A stretch of 64,000 nt of DNA from Pseudomonas uvaldensis (GTDB taxonomy: Bacteria; Pseudomonadota; Gammaproteobacteria; Pseudomonadales; Pseudomonadaceae), in NCBI RefSeq assembly GCF_021271205.1, contig NZ_JAIWKS010000001.1:434001-498000 (forward strand). The letters are read 5' to 3'. Every line of letters begins with the position of its first letter. The stretch's first letter is position 1. The notes beneath the pieces were generated by a model that had not been told where the DNA came from, did not search any database, and was given only the letters and a program-made list of their open reading frames with translations. This document shows, piece after piece, positions 40,609-51,273 of this stretch. The translations under genes were made by a program, and so were the position numbers.

Positions 40609-43600
40609 ATGCCGTCCTCGCCCGCTTCTGACCTTTCAGCACTGAACCCATGGCCGTCTCATGCCCAAGCGCACCAGGGTCTGCTGGATGAATATGACGC
40701 ACTGCTGGCAGTGATTCGAAGCAATGAAACACCCTCCGACAGGTTTATCGACAGGCTGCTGATCCCCAGACCGTGCTCGCCCATGGCCCTGGAAAATGAA
40801 GTCGGTCAACGTGCATTGCGAGCGCTGATCGAAGACAAGGCTTATCAAGCGCTGTGCGACAGGCTGGATGCCTCGCCCGACAAGCTGACGGTCACGCTGA
40901 AAGAAGGCAAAGCCTTTTACTCGACACACCAGAAGAGCGGTCCCGATGTCGTCCAGCTTGAACTCGACAAGCAGCCTGGCTGCCAGGGCTTATTGGTGAA
41001 CATTGAAAAATCCGCTCTAAGGCTGGGTGGCAAGATCCGCTTCGACAGTCAGTTTTCCCTGATCAGAATGACCCGCTTCTATGGTTTTATCCCTTGGGAC
41101 CCGCAAGACGCCGGACAACGCGAAGCCACGATCGATGCTCTGGAAGAAAAGCGTGCTCGCCATTCACTCGGACTGTGGCATGGCATAAATCTCGACGAAG
41201 CCAGCCAGGAGCCGACACCCGAACAGGCGCTGACCAACAGTCGGATCATCGACACGGTGCGCCGATTCCTGCCCACACCACAAACCTCCCTGCTGGCCTG
41301 TCTCGATGCTGTCGACATCGACAAGCTGACGACGGCGAAACTCCGTGCGAAACCGTCGATGTACCTCGAAACAATCCTGCAATCGGCAAAAGCCCAGGCC
41401 TTGGCGAACCTACTGTTGCAAGCCCTGGGCTGGTTCGGTGGCGGAGCCGGCGAAGAAACCGCTCCTGGAATTCGCGTCCAGCTGGTGATCAAAGCCCTTC
41501 GCCTGTGGATCGCCCCGGCAGGTGGCGAAAATCCGGAGGGCGTTGCCGGCTATGTTTGGCAAAAGTCGTCCTATTGGGGAAAGAGCTACCAGGAAATCCA
41601 GACAGGGTTCGAGGAGCATCTGCTCGCGTCCAAACGCGCCTCGTCCGAGAACGAATCCATTTTGATTGCGGGGCTTTTCCAACCCTTGTTCCCGGCGGAG
41701 TTCCAAGTTCGCGATATACCGCCACAATTGGCTTACCGAAGCTCCACTGTCTGGGTGAATTTTGTCCATGGCGTCCATCTCGCCAATGCCATTGACCCTT
41801 TGTTATTGCACCGCCTGAACTTCCAGCAATTGGTCGATCTGCCAATACGGCAGGCCGACGAAGCAACATCCGAAGACTTGAAGTTGATTACGCTGACCCG
41901 ATTGAAACCGATGCTGGAATGGGCCGTGACGAATGGAATGGTTTCTTACAAAGCTGACGCCAACTATTCGACGCAAGATCTACAGGACACCGCGCAAAAG
42001 CTCGATACCACCATCGATAGTTTGAATCAGGCGATCCGCTGGCTCGACAGTCCACCGCCCGAAAGGCTGAACATTGCCAAACTCAAGGTGGCGAGACTCT
42101 TTGGCGAAGGACGCTTCGTGACCGATGGAAGGAAACTGGTCAAGGAAGCCGATGCTGTTCACGCCGCCCCAAACTTTCGAAGTGTGCCCCCGATTGGCGG
42201 AACTGCCCCAAACACTTATTCATTTATTGACGTCTACGCCTCCGGCCAACTCACCGGGCGAAAATGGTTTGTCACCGGGCCCGATGGAAAATATGCAACC
42301 AATGCCTGGTTGAAAATCGCCAGTGATCGAACCGTCCAGACGAATCTGTGGTGGCCGAACCTGTCTGCAATACCCCGGGAAGACAGAGTTCTGCCAGATA
42401 TCGAGAAGACCTTTGCGACTCACTTCAAGATTTACATCCACCAAATCAAAAGCGCCTACAGGACACTGATCGCCCACCAACTCGCGTCTCTTCCGTTGTC
42501 TGACCGTCACACCTTGGAATATGGATCGATCAAGGTCTACTCCTTGAGACAAGCAACCACCGGGGTCGAAGCGGCGAATGAGACGCACGAGACGACGCTC
42601 CCTCTGCGCGCACGCAACGGATTCATCCTGGCGGCGACCCGAGACGAAAAAACTGCCTACTATGAACTGCTGCCCCGGGCCGGAGTCATCCGGCGCCGAA
42701 CGGATATGACTTCGCAGCACCTGGGTGGCGAACAAAAAACCGAGAAATGGAGAGTCAGCCGCGGTTCAGCCGTGAGCGCGACAGTGATACGTCACAAGCG
42801 TCTCCCTTTCGATTGGGATGCCCATGTAAAAGGAACGGCTCCAGGCGCTGATGCCCACTGCGACGCGATCCTGGACCAGCTCGGTGAAACACTTGAACCG
42901 ACAGAAAGAAATGACAACACCGCCCTGCCAAATACATTGGAGTCGAAGACCACTCACCGAATCACCCGGCACATTGCCCAACATCTGCTTTTCGTCGATG
43001 AAAAAGCGCTGTACGACAGTTGCTATGGAAAAACCGAATTCGACCATGAAGAAGCCAGGCGCAAGAAGATCATCGAATGGGCAAAGATGCTGGTGCCTTT
43101 CTGGAGCAGCATCGAAGACCTGACCTCAGGTGATCGTGGCCGGCTGGCAAGCGGTGCCTTTGGCCTGTTCATTGATTTTGCATCGTTCGTCCTGCCCATC
43201 GGGAAATTCGCCTCGGGCTCATTGAAGCTGGTCAGGACGGTGGGGAAATGGAGTATCCGCGAAACCCTTCCCGCCTTTGCGAAACTCTCGGGCACCTTGC
43301 TTAACGCCACCCTGAACCCCCTCGATGGCATTCCATCCTTGTTGCAGGCGGGTAGCCAAAGCGCCTACCGGCTCGGCAAAAAAGGTTATCTGAGCCTCAA
43401 GACCTTGAGCGGCAGAGCAGGACAATATGATTTCGTGAAAGGCATGGGCCAGGTCACCGATCCTGGACGATGGCGCCCCCTGCTGCCAAATGACCACCTC
43501 GGCGCCGTGCGTGGTGTCGATGATGTGCCTGTGCGCAACGTCGGCACCCTGGAGATTGCCGACTACCGCCTGGTAGACCCGCTCTCCTCCAAACCTTACG

Positions 43601-45300
43601 GTTCGTCGCTGACCGCGGCTTCGGCCGACTTGTCCCTGGGACGCTCCCACTACAGCACGCTGGTCCGGACCGACGCCCATGTCATCGTCCAGGTGCCGGA
43701 TAAAACCCGCGTGCGAGAATTGCTTGAAGTCGACGGCAACCGGACCTTTTATCTGGATGATGTGCCCTATCGGTTGCACGATGGACGCCTGCGTCGGGCC
43801 AGCCAACTGGACGCCAGCGAACGACTCGGGCAACGCCCATGCCGTGTGCGTCGTGCACCCGACGAGTTTTGCAAGACCAGGTATGTGTTGCCGGGCAAGC
43901 CCGCCGAACGGCCACCTGCCGGTGAGTTCGACCCCGAACCGAGTTGGGCCCCCTGGTTCGGCGATACGACGCTTTATCCCTCCGTGCCGGAAACCGTCAA
44001 TGACCGCGCCCTGTTGGCCTTCGAAGGGAAGATCTATGAACTCAAGGGCGGCAAGCTCAACACTTACAAAGGCCGACCGGAATGGATTGGCCTCACCAGC
44101 AAAGTCCCCGTCCCTCGGGAAACCGTTTCGGCGACACTGCAGTTCCAGACCGGTCTGTATGGGGGAATCAAAGTTACGGGTACAGCACAGAACATCGACG
44201 ATATACATGAGACGGGCGCGTTGATCATCCGCTCTCTCGACGAGAAATCCACGTATGTCTTCACTCGCCTGAACTTCGATGATTACTACATGACGACACT
44301 GTCCTCCACCGACAGTGTCGAGTCTGCGCTGACCCTGAAGAAATTGAGCACTGACGACCTGGCGCCAGGCACGGTGGGTGAGGAACTGCAACGGGTGTAC
44401 ATCGGTTCGCTGAATGCGAACAATGCCGCCAGGGTCTACGGCAGAGACCAGATCGAACTGGCGCTGGACAAAATCGATGAAATTTCGATTCCCATTGGAG
44501 CGCCTGTCCACCCGCCTTCGAACATGAAGTGGGTGAAAGTTAATACCTACTCCGCTGAAGCCGTGTTGTTCGACCGCAGGACGAGAATGATCGTCTGCGA
44601 GCTACCCAATGGCGCGGCCGTCTGGAAGCCTTCCACGCAGGCGCCCGAAGCCCTGCAAAAATCTACAGGGGACGTGTTCAACGCGCTTTTTACAAATCCA
44701 TCCACCCCCGATACGGCGTCATCGACAAGCCGGGTCATCACCATCAACGACGCCATGCAGGAACTGCAAAAAATCCTGCCGACGCAAAACCAGAAGAACA
44801 TCGCCTTCGCCAGCGTGACCACCGCGTCGGGCAAAAATGAAGTCTATGTCAGCGTCTCCGGAATCGAGGACTACACCCGGCATCTGCCACTGTTCAAATC
44901 CAGCGGTGGGCTGACCGAGATTCCACGGGGCGACACCACATACTTCAATGTCGACGGCCTCAGGCCGCCCATCGATCCAGCCGCGCTTAGCCTGAGCCCT
45001 GAAGGGAAACTGCTGGCCATCCCTCACCTCATGGACGGCCCAGGCAGTTCGGACAGGCTGAGCCGCGTCACTTCGGGTGACAGCGAAAGCAAACTGGTCG
45101 CCTATCTCAGTGAAAAGTACCCGGATCCGGAAGACATCAAGTCGATCACAATGGCGACGACCCTGCCGCCCTGCGAATCCTGCTCGATTGTCATGAAGGA
45201 ATTCGGCCATGAACGCGGTGCCGACGCACTGAACGTCATCTGGGGACAGCGGCGCAAGCGCCCGGCCACGGAAATGAACGCATCAAGCGATTCGGAATGA
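40609..45300 (+). CDS. Large toxin-like protein with C-terminal deaminase domain (DUF6543/dermonecrotic-toxin-like scaffold)
   Basis: 1563 aa, no signal peptide. The long N-terminal and middle parts resemble the roughly 1500-residue DUF6543 'dermonecrotic toxin domain' proteins of Pseudomonas; a hydrophobic stretch near residues 845-870 (FGLFIDFASFVLPIGKFASG) could insert in membranes. At the extreme C-terminus (1490-1548) lies GDSESKLVAYL, then TLPPCESCSIVMKEFG: a deaminase-superfamily zinc signature with Asp1491/Glu1493 in place of H-x-E and PCxxC at 1521-1525, like BURPS668_1122-type toxin deaminases. It likely deaminates nucleic acid bases in a target cell. No immunity gene is adjacent; an ABC exporter gene converges 10 bp away. 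AGGGA precedes the ATG. Confidence 0.65.
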   Translation: MPSSPASDLSALNPWPSHAQAHQGLLDEYDALLAVIRSNETPSDRFIDRLLIPRPCSPMALENEVGQRALRALIEDKAYQALCDRLDASPDKLTVTLKEGKAFYSTHQKSGPDVVQLELDKQPGCQGLLVNIEKSALRLGGKIRFDSQFSLIRMTRFYGFIPWDPQDAGQREATIDALEEKRARHSLGLWHGINLDEASQEPTPEQALTNSRIIDTVRRFLPTPQTSLLACLDAVDIDKLTTAKLRAKPSMYLETILQSAKAQALANLLLQALGWFGGGAGEETAPGIRVQLVIKALRLWIAPAGGENPEGVAGYVWQKSSYWGKSYQEIQTGFEEHLLASKRASSENESILIAGLFQPLFPAEFQVRDIPPQLAYRSSTVWVNFVHGVHLANAIDPLLLHRLNFQQLVDLPIRQADEATSEDLKLITLTRLKPMLEWAVTNGMVSYKADANYSTQDLQDTAQKLDTTIDSLNQAIRWLDSPPPERLNIAKLKVARLFGEGRFVTDGRKLVKEADAVHAAPNFRSVPPIGGTAPNTYSFIDVYASGQLTGRKWFVTGPDGKYATNAWLKIASDRTVQTNLWWPNLSAIPREDRVLPDIEKTFATHFKIYIHQIKSAYRTLIAHQLASLPLSDRHTLEYGSIKVYSLRQATTGVEAANETHETTLPLRARNGFILAATRDEKTAYYELLPRAGVIRRRTDMTSQHLGGEQKTEKWRVSRGSAVSATVIRHKRLPFDWDAHVKGTAPGADAHCDAILDQLGETLEPTERNDNTALPNTLESKTTHRITRHIAQHLLFVDEKALYDSCYGKTEFDHEEARRKKIIEWAKMLVPFWSSIEDLTSGDRGRLASGAFGLFIDFASFVLPIGKFASGSLKLVRTVGKWSIRETLPAFAKLSGTLLNATLNPLDGIPSLLQAGSQSAYRLGKKGYLSLKTLSGRAGQYDFVKGMGQVTDPGRWRPLLPNDHLGAVRGVDDVPVRNVGTLEIADYRLVDPLSSKPYGSSLTAASADLSLGRSHYSTLVRTDAHVIVQVPDKTRVRELLEVDGNRTFYLDDVPYRLHDGRLRRASQLDASERLGQRPCRVRRAPDEFCKTRYVLPGKPAERPPAGEFDPEPSWAPWFGDTTLYPSVPETVNDRALLAFEGKIYELKGGKLNTYKGRPEWIGLTSKVPVPRETVSATLQFQTGLYGGIKVTGTAQNIDDIHETGALIIRSLDEKSTYVFTRLNFDDYYMTTLSSTDSVESALTLKKLSTDDLAPGTVGEELQRVYIGSLNANNAARVYGRDQIELALDKIDEISIPIGAPVHPPSNMKWVKVNTYSAEAVLFDRRTRMIVCELPNGAAVWKPSTQAPEALQKSTGDVFNALFTNPSTPDTASSTSRVITINDAMQELQKILPTQNQKNIAFASVTTASGKNEVYVSVSGIEDYTRHLPLFKSSGGLTEIPRGDTTYFNVDGLRPPIDPAALSLSPEGKLLAIPHLMDGPGSSDRLSRVTSGDSESKLVAYLSEKYPDPEDIKSITMATTLPPCESCSIVMKEFGHERGADALNVIWGQRRKRPATEMNASSDSE

Positions 45301-45310
45301 TCCCGCGTCA

Positions 45311-47128
45311 TCAATGCTGTTGCAGATGACCGTAGAGCTTGGCGTAGAGGCCACCATCAGCCATCAGTTGCTGGTGACCGCCGTCTTCGGCAATTTGCCC
45401 GCCATCGAACACCAGCACCCGGTCAGCCTGTTTCACGGCCGACAAACGGTGCGCAATGATCAGGGTTGTCCGGTTACTCAGGAACCGGGCCAGCGCCTGG
45501 TGCAGGTTGTATTCGGTGGCGGCGTCCAGGGCGGACGTCGCCTCGTCGAGGATCACCACCTTCGGCTCGGCCAGTACCATGCGGGCGATGGCCAGGCGCT
45601 GGCGTTGCCCACCGGACAAACGCACGCCGGAACGCCCGACGATGCTGTCCAGTCCGTTGGGCAGCTCGCGGATCGTGCTGTGCAACTGCGCGATTTCCAA
45701 TGCCCGCCAGCAGGCCTCGTCGCTGCGTTCGCGGCCCATGGTCAGGTTGGCCCGCACCGTATCGTTGAACAGTGCCGGGTGTTGCAGAACCACTGCGACA
45801 TTTTCCCGGATGGTTTCCAGGCCGATCTCCTGTTGCATGGCATCGCCGAAGCGGATGCTGCCCGACTGCGGTGTGTAAAGTCCCAGCAGTAGCTGCACCA
45901 GGGTGCTTTTGCCACCGCCGCTGGCCCCGACGATGGCGACTTTTTCCCCGGGCGAAATAGACAGGTTCAACTGGTTGAGCACCAGTTCCTCACCATAACC
46001 GAAGCTCAGCCCCTGAATATCGATCCCCACGGTGTCACGCCCCTCGAAGGGGTCGATGTCGCCGCTGTACTGGGGCTCGTCGTTGCGCGCCAGCAACTCG
46101 TTGATGCGGCTCAGGGCACCGCCCGCCGCGTAATAGGCGTACTGCAGATTCAACAATTGCTCCACCGGGCCGATCATGAACCACAGGTAGCTGAACACTG
46201 CCAGCATCTGGCCAATGGACAGGTCGGAGAACAGTACGGTGAGCATCGCCGCGGCACGAAAGATATCGATACCGAACTGGAAAAGCAGGCCACTGGCGCG
46301 GCCAGATGCGTCGCTTTTCCATTGGGAATTGACGGCGTAGTCACGCACTTCCCGTGCACGCAGACCCAGTCGCCCGAGGAAGAAACCCTGGCGGTTACCG
46401 GCCCGTACCTCCTGGATGGCATCCAGGGTTTCGGTCAAGGCTTGAGTGAAACGCGAGGTGCTGTCGTTCTCCAGCTTCTTGAGGTGCTTGACCCGTTTAC
46501 CCAGTTGCACCGTGGCGTAGATCACCAGGGGGTTGAACAGCAGAATCAACAGCGCCAGTTTCCAATGCATCCACATCAGAATTCCCGCGGTGCCCACCAA
46601 AGTCAGCATCGCCACCAGGAACCGGCTGAGGGTTTCGCCGACGAACTTGTCGAGGGTGTCCAAGTCGGTGACCAGGTGAGCCGCCACGGTGCCGCTGCCC
46701 AGGCTTTCGTATTCACCCAGGGAGATGCGCTTGAGGCGGTCGATCAAGCGGATGCGGATGCGATAGACAATGTCCTTGGCCAATCTTGCGAACAAGCGCG
46801 CCTGCAAGACGTTGAACAGCAACGCGCCGCAGCGCAGAACCAGGGTCGCCAGTAGCATCAGCCCGATGTAGCCGGCCGCGCTCTGCCAACCTGTCGGCAA
46901 GGCGTGGTTCATCACCTCCAGTGCCGCATCGCCACGGCCCAGCAGCACTTCGTCCACCAGCAATGGCAACAGCAAGGGAATCGGTACGCTGCACAAGGTC
47001 GCCAGCACGGCCACGCCGTTGGCGATCCACAGGGCTTTTTTGTGCTTGAGGGCCAGGCGACGGATTTCTGCCCAGGTCAATCGATCGGTGCGTTGCGGGA
47101 CCGAAGCCCCCTCCGGCAGGTCAGGCAC
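45311..47128 (-). CDS. ABC transporter, fused permease and ATPase (MsbA-like exporter)
   Basis: 605 aa. Residues 20-330 carry six membrane helices; the nucleotide-binding domain has Walker A GASGGGKSTL near 400, the signature LSGGQRQRLAIARM and Walker B VVILDEATSALD. It is a homodimeric half-transporter of the MsbA/lipid-multidrug exporter type; the substrate is unknown. The start appears to be GTG at 47126-47128 inside the end of the DsbA-family gene (8-bp overlap). The neighbouring toxin gene faces it, so export of that protein is not implied. Confidence 0.88.
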   Translation of the reverse strand: MPDLPEGASVPQRTDRLTWAEIRRLALKHKKALWIANGVAVLATLCSVPIPLLLPLLVDEVLLGRGDAALEVMNHALPTGWQSAAGYIGLMLLATLVLRCGALLFNVLQARLFARLAKDIVYRIRIRLIDRLKRISLGEYESLGSGTVAAHLVTDLDTLDKFVGETLSRFLVAMLTLVGTAGILMWMHWKLALLILLFNPLVIYATVQLGKRVKHLKKLENDSTSRFTQALTETLDAIQEVRAGNRQGFFLGRLGLRAREVRDYAVNSQWKSDASGRASGLLFQFGIDIFRAAAMLTVLFSDLSIGQMLAVFSYLWFMIGPVEQLLNLQYAYYAAGGALSRINELLARNDEPQYSGDIDPFEGRDTVGIDIQGLSFGYGEELVLNQLNLSISPGEKVAIVGASGGGKSTLVQLLLGLYTPQSGSIRFGDAMQQEIGLETIRENVAVVLQHPALFNDTVRANLTMGRERSDEACWRALEIAQLHSTIRELPNGLDSIVGRSGVRLSGGQRQRLAIARMVLAEPKVVILDEATSALDAATEYNLHQALARFLSNRTTLIIAHRLSAVKQADRVLVFDGGQIAEDGGHQQLMADGGLYAKLYGHLQQH

Positions 47129-47756
47129 AGGCCGCGCGCTCCAGCCAACGACCCAGCAATGGAGACAACTGGCTCAGAGGCTGGTAGCCGTTGGTGAGCA
47201 AGGCCAATTGGCCGTCACGCTCGGCGAGCAGCGTGGGGAACCCGGCAATACCGAGGTCCTGCACCCAAGTGAAATCCGCAGCGGTGGCCGCATGTTGGTC
47301 GGCACGGTCAAACGCTTCGGCAAACTCGATGCGCGGTAGCCCGGCCTGCTCGGCCAGTTCCACCAGGACGCTGGCATGGGTCACGTCGCGCCCTTGTACA
47401 TAGAACGCCTGCTGGATCAGCTTCACCAGCTTCCAGGCCAGGTCCGGCGCCAGGCAGCGAGCCGTCACTACCGCCCGGCAGGCAGGTTCGGTGTCATAGA
47501 CGAAACCGTCCGGCAATGCCCCTTCGAACTTGAATGGCTGGCCGGTGGCATGGGTCACGGCCTGCCAATGCTCGAGGATGTAGCGCCGGGTCGTCGGCTC
47601 CAGCGCCGAACCACTGCCGGTACGCAGCCCCCCCATGACCAAATGCAGTTCGACGCCAGCGGCGTGCGCCTGCTCGGCCAATGCATCGGCTACCGGCGCG
47701 AAGCCCCAGCACCAGGAACACATCGGGTCCATCACATAGAGCAGGCGCGATGCCAT
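47121..47756 (-). CDS. DsbA-family thioredoxin-fold protein (FrnE-like)
   Basis: 211 aa, no signal peptide. CSWCWG near residues 13-18 provides a Cys-x-x-Cys site and IAGFPTLLAERDGQL near 175 the cis-proline loop. A helical insertion lies between. FrnE-like cytosolic oxidoreductases have this layout; some act on isomerisation of thiol substrates. It starts 3 bp after the trhO stop and is coupled to the ABC gene. Confidence 0.85.
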   Translation of the reverse strand: MASRLLYVMDPMCSWCWGFAPVADALAEQAHAAGVELHLVMGGLRTGSGSALEPTTRRYILEHWQAVTHATGQPFKFEGALPDGFVYDTEPACRAVVTARCLAPDLAWKLVKLIQQAFYVQGRDVTHASVLVELAEQAGLPRIEFAEAFDRADQHAATAADFTWVQDLGIAGFPTLLAERDGQLALLTNGYQPLSQLSPLLGRWLERAACA

Positions 47757-47759
47757 GGT

Positions 47760-48701
47760 TCAAGCCTCGGAAGCTGATTGCTTGTAGTTGTAACCGATCG
47801 GGTGCGGCATGTTACGAGCTTTCGCCAGCTCGATCTGCTTCTGCCGGTCGATGGCACTGCGCCGGGTCTTCTCGCTCAGCGTGTCCCAGCAATGCGGGCA
47901 ACTGATACCCGGTACGTAATGCTCCGAAGCGCGATCTTCGACGCTGACCGGCGTACGGCAGGCATGACATTGATCATAGTCGCCCTCGCTGAGGTCGTGG
48001 CGAACCGTCACACGGTTATCGAACACGAAGCAGTCACCGCGCCACTTGGTTTCTTCCTGAGGCACTTCTTCGAGGTATTTCAGGATCCCACCCTTGAGGT
48101 GATAGACCTCATCGAACCCTTGGCCAAGCATGTAGCTGGAAGCCTTTTCACAACGAATGCCGCCGGTGCAGAACATCGCCACTTTCTTGTGCCTGGCCGG
48201 ATCGAAGTTGGCTTTGATGTAGTCGGGGAATTCGCGAAAACTGGTGGTCTTCGGGTCGATGGCGCCTTCGAAAGTGCCGATGGACACTTCGTAGTCGTTG
48301 CGGGTGTCGATTAGCAGCACTTCCGGATCGCTGATCAGTGCGTTCCAGTCCTTGGGCTCGACATAGGTGCCGACCTGCTTGTTCGGGTCCACGCCTTCGA
48401 CGCCAAGGGTGACAATTTCTTTCTTGAGTTTGACCTTGGTGCGGTAGAACGGCTGTTCGTCGCAGTACGACTCTTTATGGTCGATATCGACCATGCGCGG
48501 ATCGCTGCGCAGCCAGGCCAGCAGTCCGTCGATGCCTTCGCGAGTACCGGAAACCGTGCCGTTGATGCCTTCCAGGGCAATCAGCAAGGTGCCTTTGATG
48601 CCGTTATCGAGCATGGCCTTGAGCAGTGGCTCACGCAACTCGACGTAATCTTCCAGGGTGACGAACTTATATAGTGCCGCCACGACAATGGGTGGTGTCA
48701 T
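47760..48701 (-). CDS. trhO: tRNA uridine(34) hydroxylase, rhodanese family
   Basis: 313 aa. An N-terminal ferredoxin-like domain is followed by a rhodanese domain with active-site [17 protein letters not shown] near residues 177-193 and a C-terminal cysteine-containing segment (CHACRTPVS...ISCPHC). This is the TrhO (YceA) plan; it hydroxylates U34 in certain tRNAs in an oxygen-dependent route. GGAGAAATACCC precedes the ATG. Confidence 0.93.
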   Translation of the reverse strand: MTPPIVVAALYKFVTLEDYVELREPLLKAMLDNGIKGTLLIALEGINGTVSGTREGIDGLLAWLRSDPRMVDIDHKESYCDEQPFYRTKVKLKKEIVTLGVEGVDPNKQVGTYVEPKDWNALISDPEVLLIDTRNDYEVSIGTFEGAIDPKTTSFREFPDYIKANFDPARHKKVAMFCTGGIRCEKASSYMLGQGFDEVYHLKGGILKYLEEVPQEETKWRGDCFVFDNRVTVRHDLSEGDYDQCHACRTPVSVEDRASEHYVPGISCPHCWDTLSEKTRRSAIDRQKQIELAKARNMPHPIGYNYKQSASEA

Positions 48702-48747
48702 GGGTATTTCTCCAGGTGGCTACCCTCGTAAAGGGTGAACCGGATAC

Positions 48748-48776
48748 GAAAAAAAACGCGCCGGGTAAGCGGCGCG
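48748..48776 (-). terminator. Rho-independent terminator after bolA
   Basis: A perfect 7-bp stem CGCGCCG/CGGCGCG (48757-48763 and 48770-48776) with 6-nt loop is followed on the minus strand by eight Ts. It ends the DUF2059-bolA transcript before trhO. Confidence 0.9.
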
Positions 48777-48831
48777 CTGCGGATTCTAACAAATACACGG
48801 TGGCTTTAGGAGCACACCTGTGGCGACTGCA

Positions 48832-49131
48832 TCAGTGCTTGCTGCCACCGGCACAGGTCGGCGAAGCCGGGGCCGCGTCGATCTGTGCCCACTCCTCGGG
48901 GGTGTAGGTGTGCAGCGCCAACGCATGGAATTCGCCCATCAGCTCGCCGAGGGTGCCATAGACCTTCTGGTGGCGCTTGACCCGATTGAGGCCTTCGAAT
49001 TGTCGGCTGACCACCACCGCCTTGAAATGGGTCTGCTGCCCGCGGCTATGCATGTGGCTTTCATCCAGCACTTGCAGATGCTCGGGCTGCAGCAGCCCGA
49101 GCGTCGATTCGATGCGTTGTTGCATGCTCAT
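48832..49131 (-). CDS. bolA: BolA-family protein
   Basis: 99 aa with MSMQQRIESTLGLLQPEHLQ at the start, DESHMHSRGQQTHFKAVVVS and the conserved YGTLGELMGE-HALAL stretch. BolA proteins bind DNA and, with monothiol glutaredoxins, [2Fe-2S] clusters; the histidine near residue 27 is the usual cluster ligand region. It ends in a short Ala/Pro/Cys tail. Confidence 0.93.
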   Translation of the reverse strand: MSMQQRIESTLGLLQPEHLQVLDESHMHSRGQQTHFKAVVVSRQFEGLNRVKRHQKVYGTLGELMGEFHALALHTYTPEEWAQIDAAPASPTCAGGSKH

Positions 49132-49143
49132 ATCGGGCTCCGC

Positions 49144-49665
49144 TTACGGCTTTTTCTTGACCGGGGCGGCGGCTTTCGGTTCGAGCTCGGCGGTCATGTC
49201 CGCCAGCAGCTTGTTGACCACCGGCACGGCGCTTTCCAGCTTGGCCTGGGTCAGTTGGGCCGACTGCTGGGTCAGCTGCGGCATTTTTTCCAGGACTTTC
49301 TTGCCCAGGGGCGACTGGTAGAAGGCTACCAGGTCCTTGAGCTCCGACTCGCTGAAGTTGGTGGTGTAGAGCTTGACCATATCCGGCTTGAGCTTGTTCC
49401 AGCCGATGGCCTGGTCCAGCGCGGCGTTGGCCTTGGCCTGGTAGGTTTCCAGGGTGGCTTTCTTCGACTCGGGCGCCTTGGTCTGCTCGAAGCGTTGGGC
49501 AAACATCTGCTGCACCTGCATGTACACCGGGGTGCCCAGTTTGTCAGCATGCGCCAGGGTCAGGAACGCTTCGGCACTGGCGTTGTGGCTGGCGGTATCG
49601 GCGAGAACAGGGCCGCTGGCACACACCAGAGCAACTGCGGTACAGATGGCACGAAGACGGGTCAT
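49144..49665 (-). CDS. DUF2059-domain periplasmic protein
   Basis: 173 aa with a signal peptide (about residues 1-22, ending ASGPVLADT) and a helical DUF2059 core (LVAFYQSPLGKKVLEKMP). Function unknown in general. The tail is rich in Lys/Pro/Ala. GAAAAGGAAACTCG precedes the ATG; bolA starts 12 bp downstream, likely the same operon. Confidence 0.88.
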   Translation of the reverse strand: MTRLRAICTAVALVCASGPVLADTASHNASAEAFLTLAHADKLGTPVYMQVQQMFAQRFEQTKAPESKKATLETYQAKANAALDQAIGWNKLKPDMVKLYTTNFSESELKDLVAFYQSPLGKKVLEKMPQLTQQSAQLTQAKLESAVPVVNKLLADMTAELEPKAAAPVKKKP

Positions 49666-49856
49666 CGAGTTTCCTTTTCTAGCTGGCGAGGTTAAACCCC
49701 AGGGGCGACCATTCTGCGCCTAAAAAACGCCGCGCCTCAACCCCGTCCCTTGCCGGGTCCGATTGACGGACCGAACCGGGCGCTCCTACATTGACGGAAC
49801 CGGTGCCGCCCGCCAGGGCCTAAACAGCGCATTCAGACCTACAGGAGTTTGACCCG

Positions 49857-51251
49857 ATGAGCCGTATTGAAACCGACAGCCTTGGCCAGGTTGAAGTCCC
49901 GGATGAAGCCTACTGGGGAGCCCAGACCCAGCGCTCCATGATCAACTTTGCCATCGGCAACGAACGCATGCCGCTGTCGGTGTTGCACGCCCTGGCACTG
50001 ATCAAGAAAGCCGCCGCACGGGTCAACGACCGCAATGGCGACCTGCCCGCCGACATCGCCCGCCTGATCGAACAGGCCGCCGACGAGGTACTGGCCGGCC
50101 AGCACGACGATCAGTTCCCGCTGGTGGTCTGGCAGACTGGCAGCGGCACCCAGAGCAACATGAACGTCAACGAAGTGATCGCCGGTCGCGCCAACGAGCT
50201 GGCGGGCAATCCCCGTGGTGGCAAGAGCCCGGTGCACCCTAACGATCACGTCAACCGTTCCCAGAGCTCCAACGACTGCTTCCCGACCGCCATGCACATC
50301 GCCGCCGCTCAGGCCGTCCATCAGCAACTGCTGCCGGCCATCGCCGAGTTGTCGGGCGGGCTGGCGGAACTGGCGGCGCGGCACATGAAACTGGTCAAGA
50401 CCGGTCGTACCCACATGATGGACGCCACGCCCATCACGTTTGGCCAGGAACTGTCGGCTTTCATCGCCCAACTGGACTATGCCGAACGGGCGATCCGTGC
50501 CGCGTTGCCAGCGGTGTACGAACTGGCCCAGGGCGGCACCGCAGTGGGCACCGGACTGAATTCGCCCCATGGTTTCGGCGAAGCGATTGCCGCTGAGCTG
50601 GCGGCGCTATCCGGCCTGCCGTTCGTCACCGCGCCGAACAAGTTCGCGGCCCTGGCGGGCCATGAGCCGCTGACCACCCTGTCCGGCGCCCTGAAGACCC
50701 TTGCCGTGACCCTGATGAAAATTGCCAACGACTTGCGCCTGCTGGGTTCCGGGCCTCGTGCGGGGTTCGCCGAGGTGAAGCTACCAGCCAACGAGCCGGG
50801 CAGCTCCATCATGCCCGGCAAGGTCAACCCGACCCAGTGCGAAGCATTGTCGATGCTGGCCTGCCAAGTCCTGGGCAACGACGTGACCATCGGCTTCGCC
50901 GCCAGCCAGGGTCATTTGCAACTGAACGTGTTCAAACCGGTGATCATCCACAACCTGCTTCAATCGATCCGCCTGCTGGCCGACGGTTGCAGCAACTTCC
51001 AGGCGCATTGCATCGCCGGGCTGGAGCCCGACGGCGAGCAGATGGCGGCGCACCTGGAACGCGGCCTGATGCTGGTCACCGCCCTGAATCCGCACATTGG
51101 CTACGACAAATCCGCTGAAATCGCCAAGAAGGCCTATGGCGAAGGGCTGACCTTGCGCGAATCGGCCTTGCAGTTGGGGTATTTGACCGACGAAGAGTTC
51201 GATGCCTGGGTACGGCCGGAGAACATGCTGGAGGCGGGAAGCCAGGGCTGA
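49857..51251 (+). CDS. fumC: Class II fumarate hydratase
   Basis: 464 aa. [30 protein letters not shown] and the superfamily signature [16 protein letters not shown] near 320-335 are present, the last containing the catalytic serine loop. It interconverts fumarate and malate without an iron-sulphur cluster. AGGAGTTTGACCC precedes the ATG. Confidence 0.95.
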   Translation: MSRIETDSLGQVEVPDEAYWGAQTQRSMINFAIGNERMPLSVLHALALIKKAAARVNDRNGDLPADIARLIEQAADEVLAGQHDDQFPLVVWQTGSGTQSNMNVNEVIAGRANELAGNPRGGKSPVHPNDHVNRSQSSNDCFPTAMHIAAAQAVHQQLLPAIAELSGGLAELAARHMKLVKTGRTHMMDATPITFGQELSAFIAQLDYAERAIRAALPAVYELAQGGTAVGTGLNSPHGFGEAIAAELAALSGLPFVTAPNKFAALAGHEPLTTLSGALKTLAVTLMKIANDLRLLGSGPRAGFAEVKLPANEPGSSIMPGKVNPTQCEALSMLACQVLGNDVTIGFAASQGHLQLNVFKPVIIHNLLQSIRLLADGCSNFQAHCIAGLEPDGEQMAAHLERGLMLVTALNPHIGYDKSAEIAKKAYGEGLTLRESALQLGYLTDEEFDAWVRPENMLEAGSQG

Positions 51252-51273
51252 GTCGTGTGTGACTGACAGCCCT

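Noticed and set aside
43219..44511. 430-aa minus-strand frame inside the toxin gene
   Set aside because: No ribosome site or motif, and the plus-strand frame is continuous over 4.7 kb; high-GC shadow frame.
45311..47128. ABC exporter as dedicated secretion system for the deaminase toxin
   Set aside because: It is convergent, belongs to the trhO-dsbA transcript, and is an MsbA-like half-transporter lacking partner MFP/TolC genes; no sequence link to the toxin.
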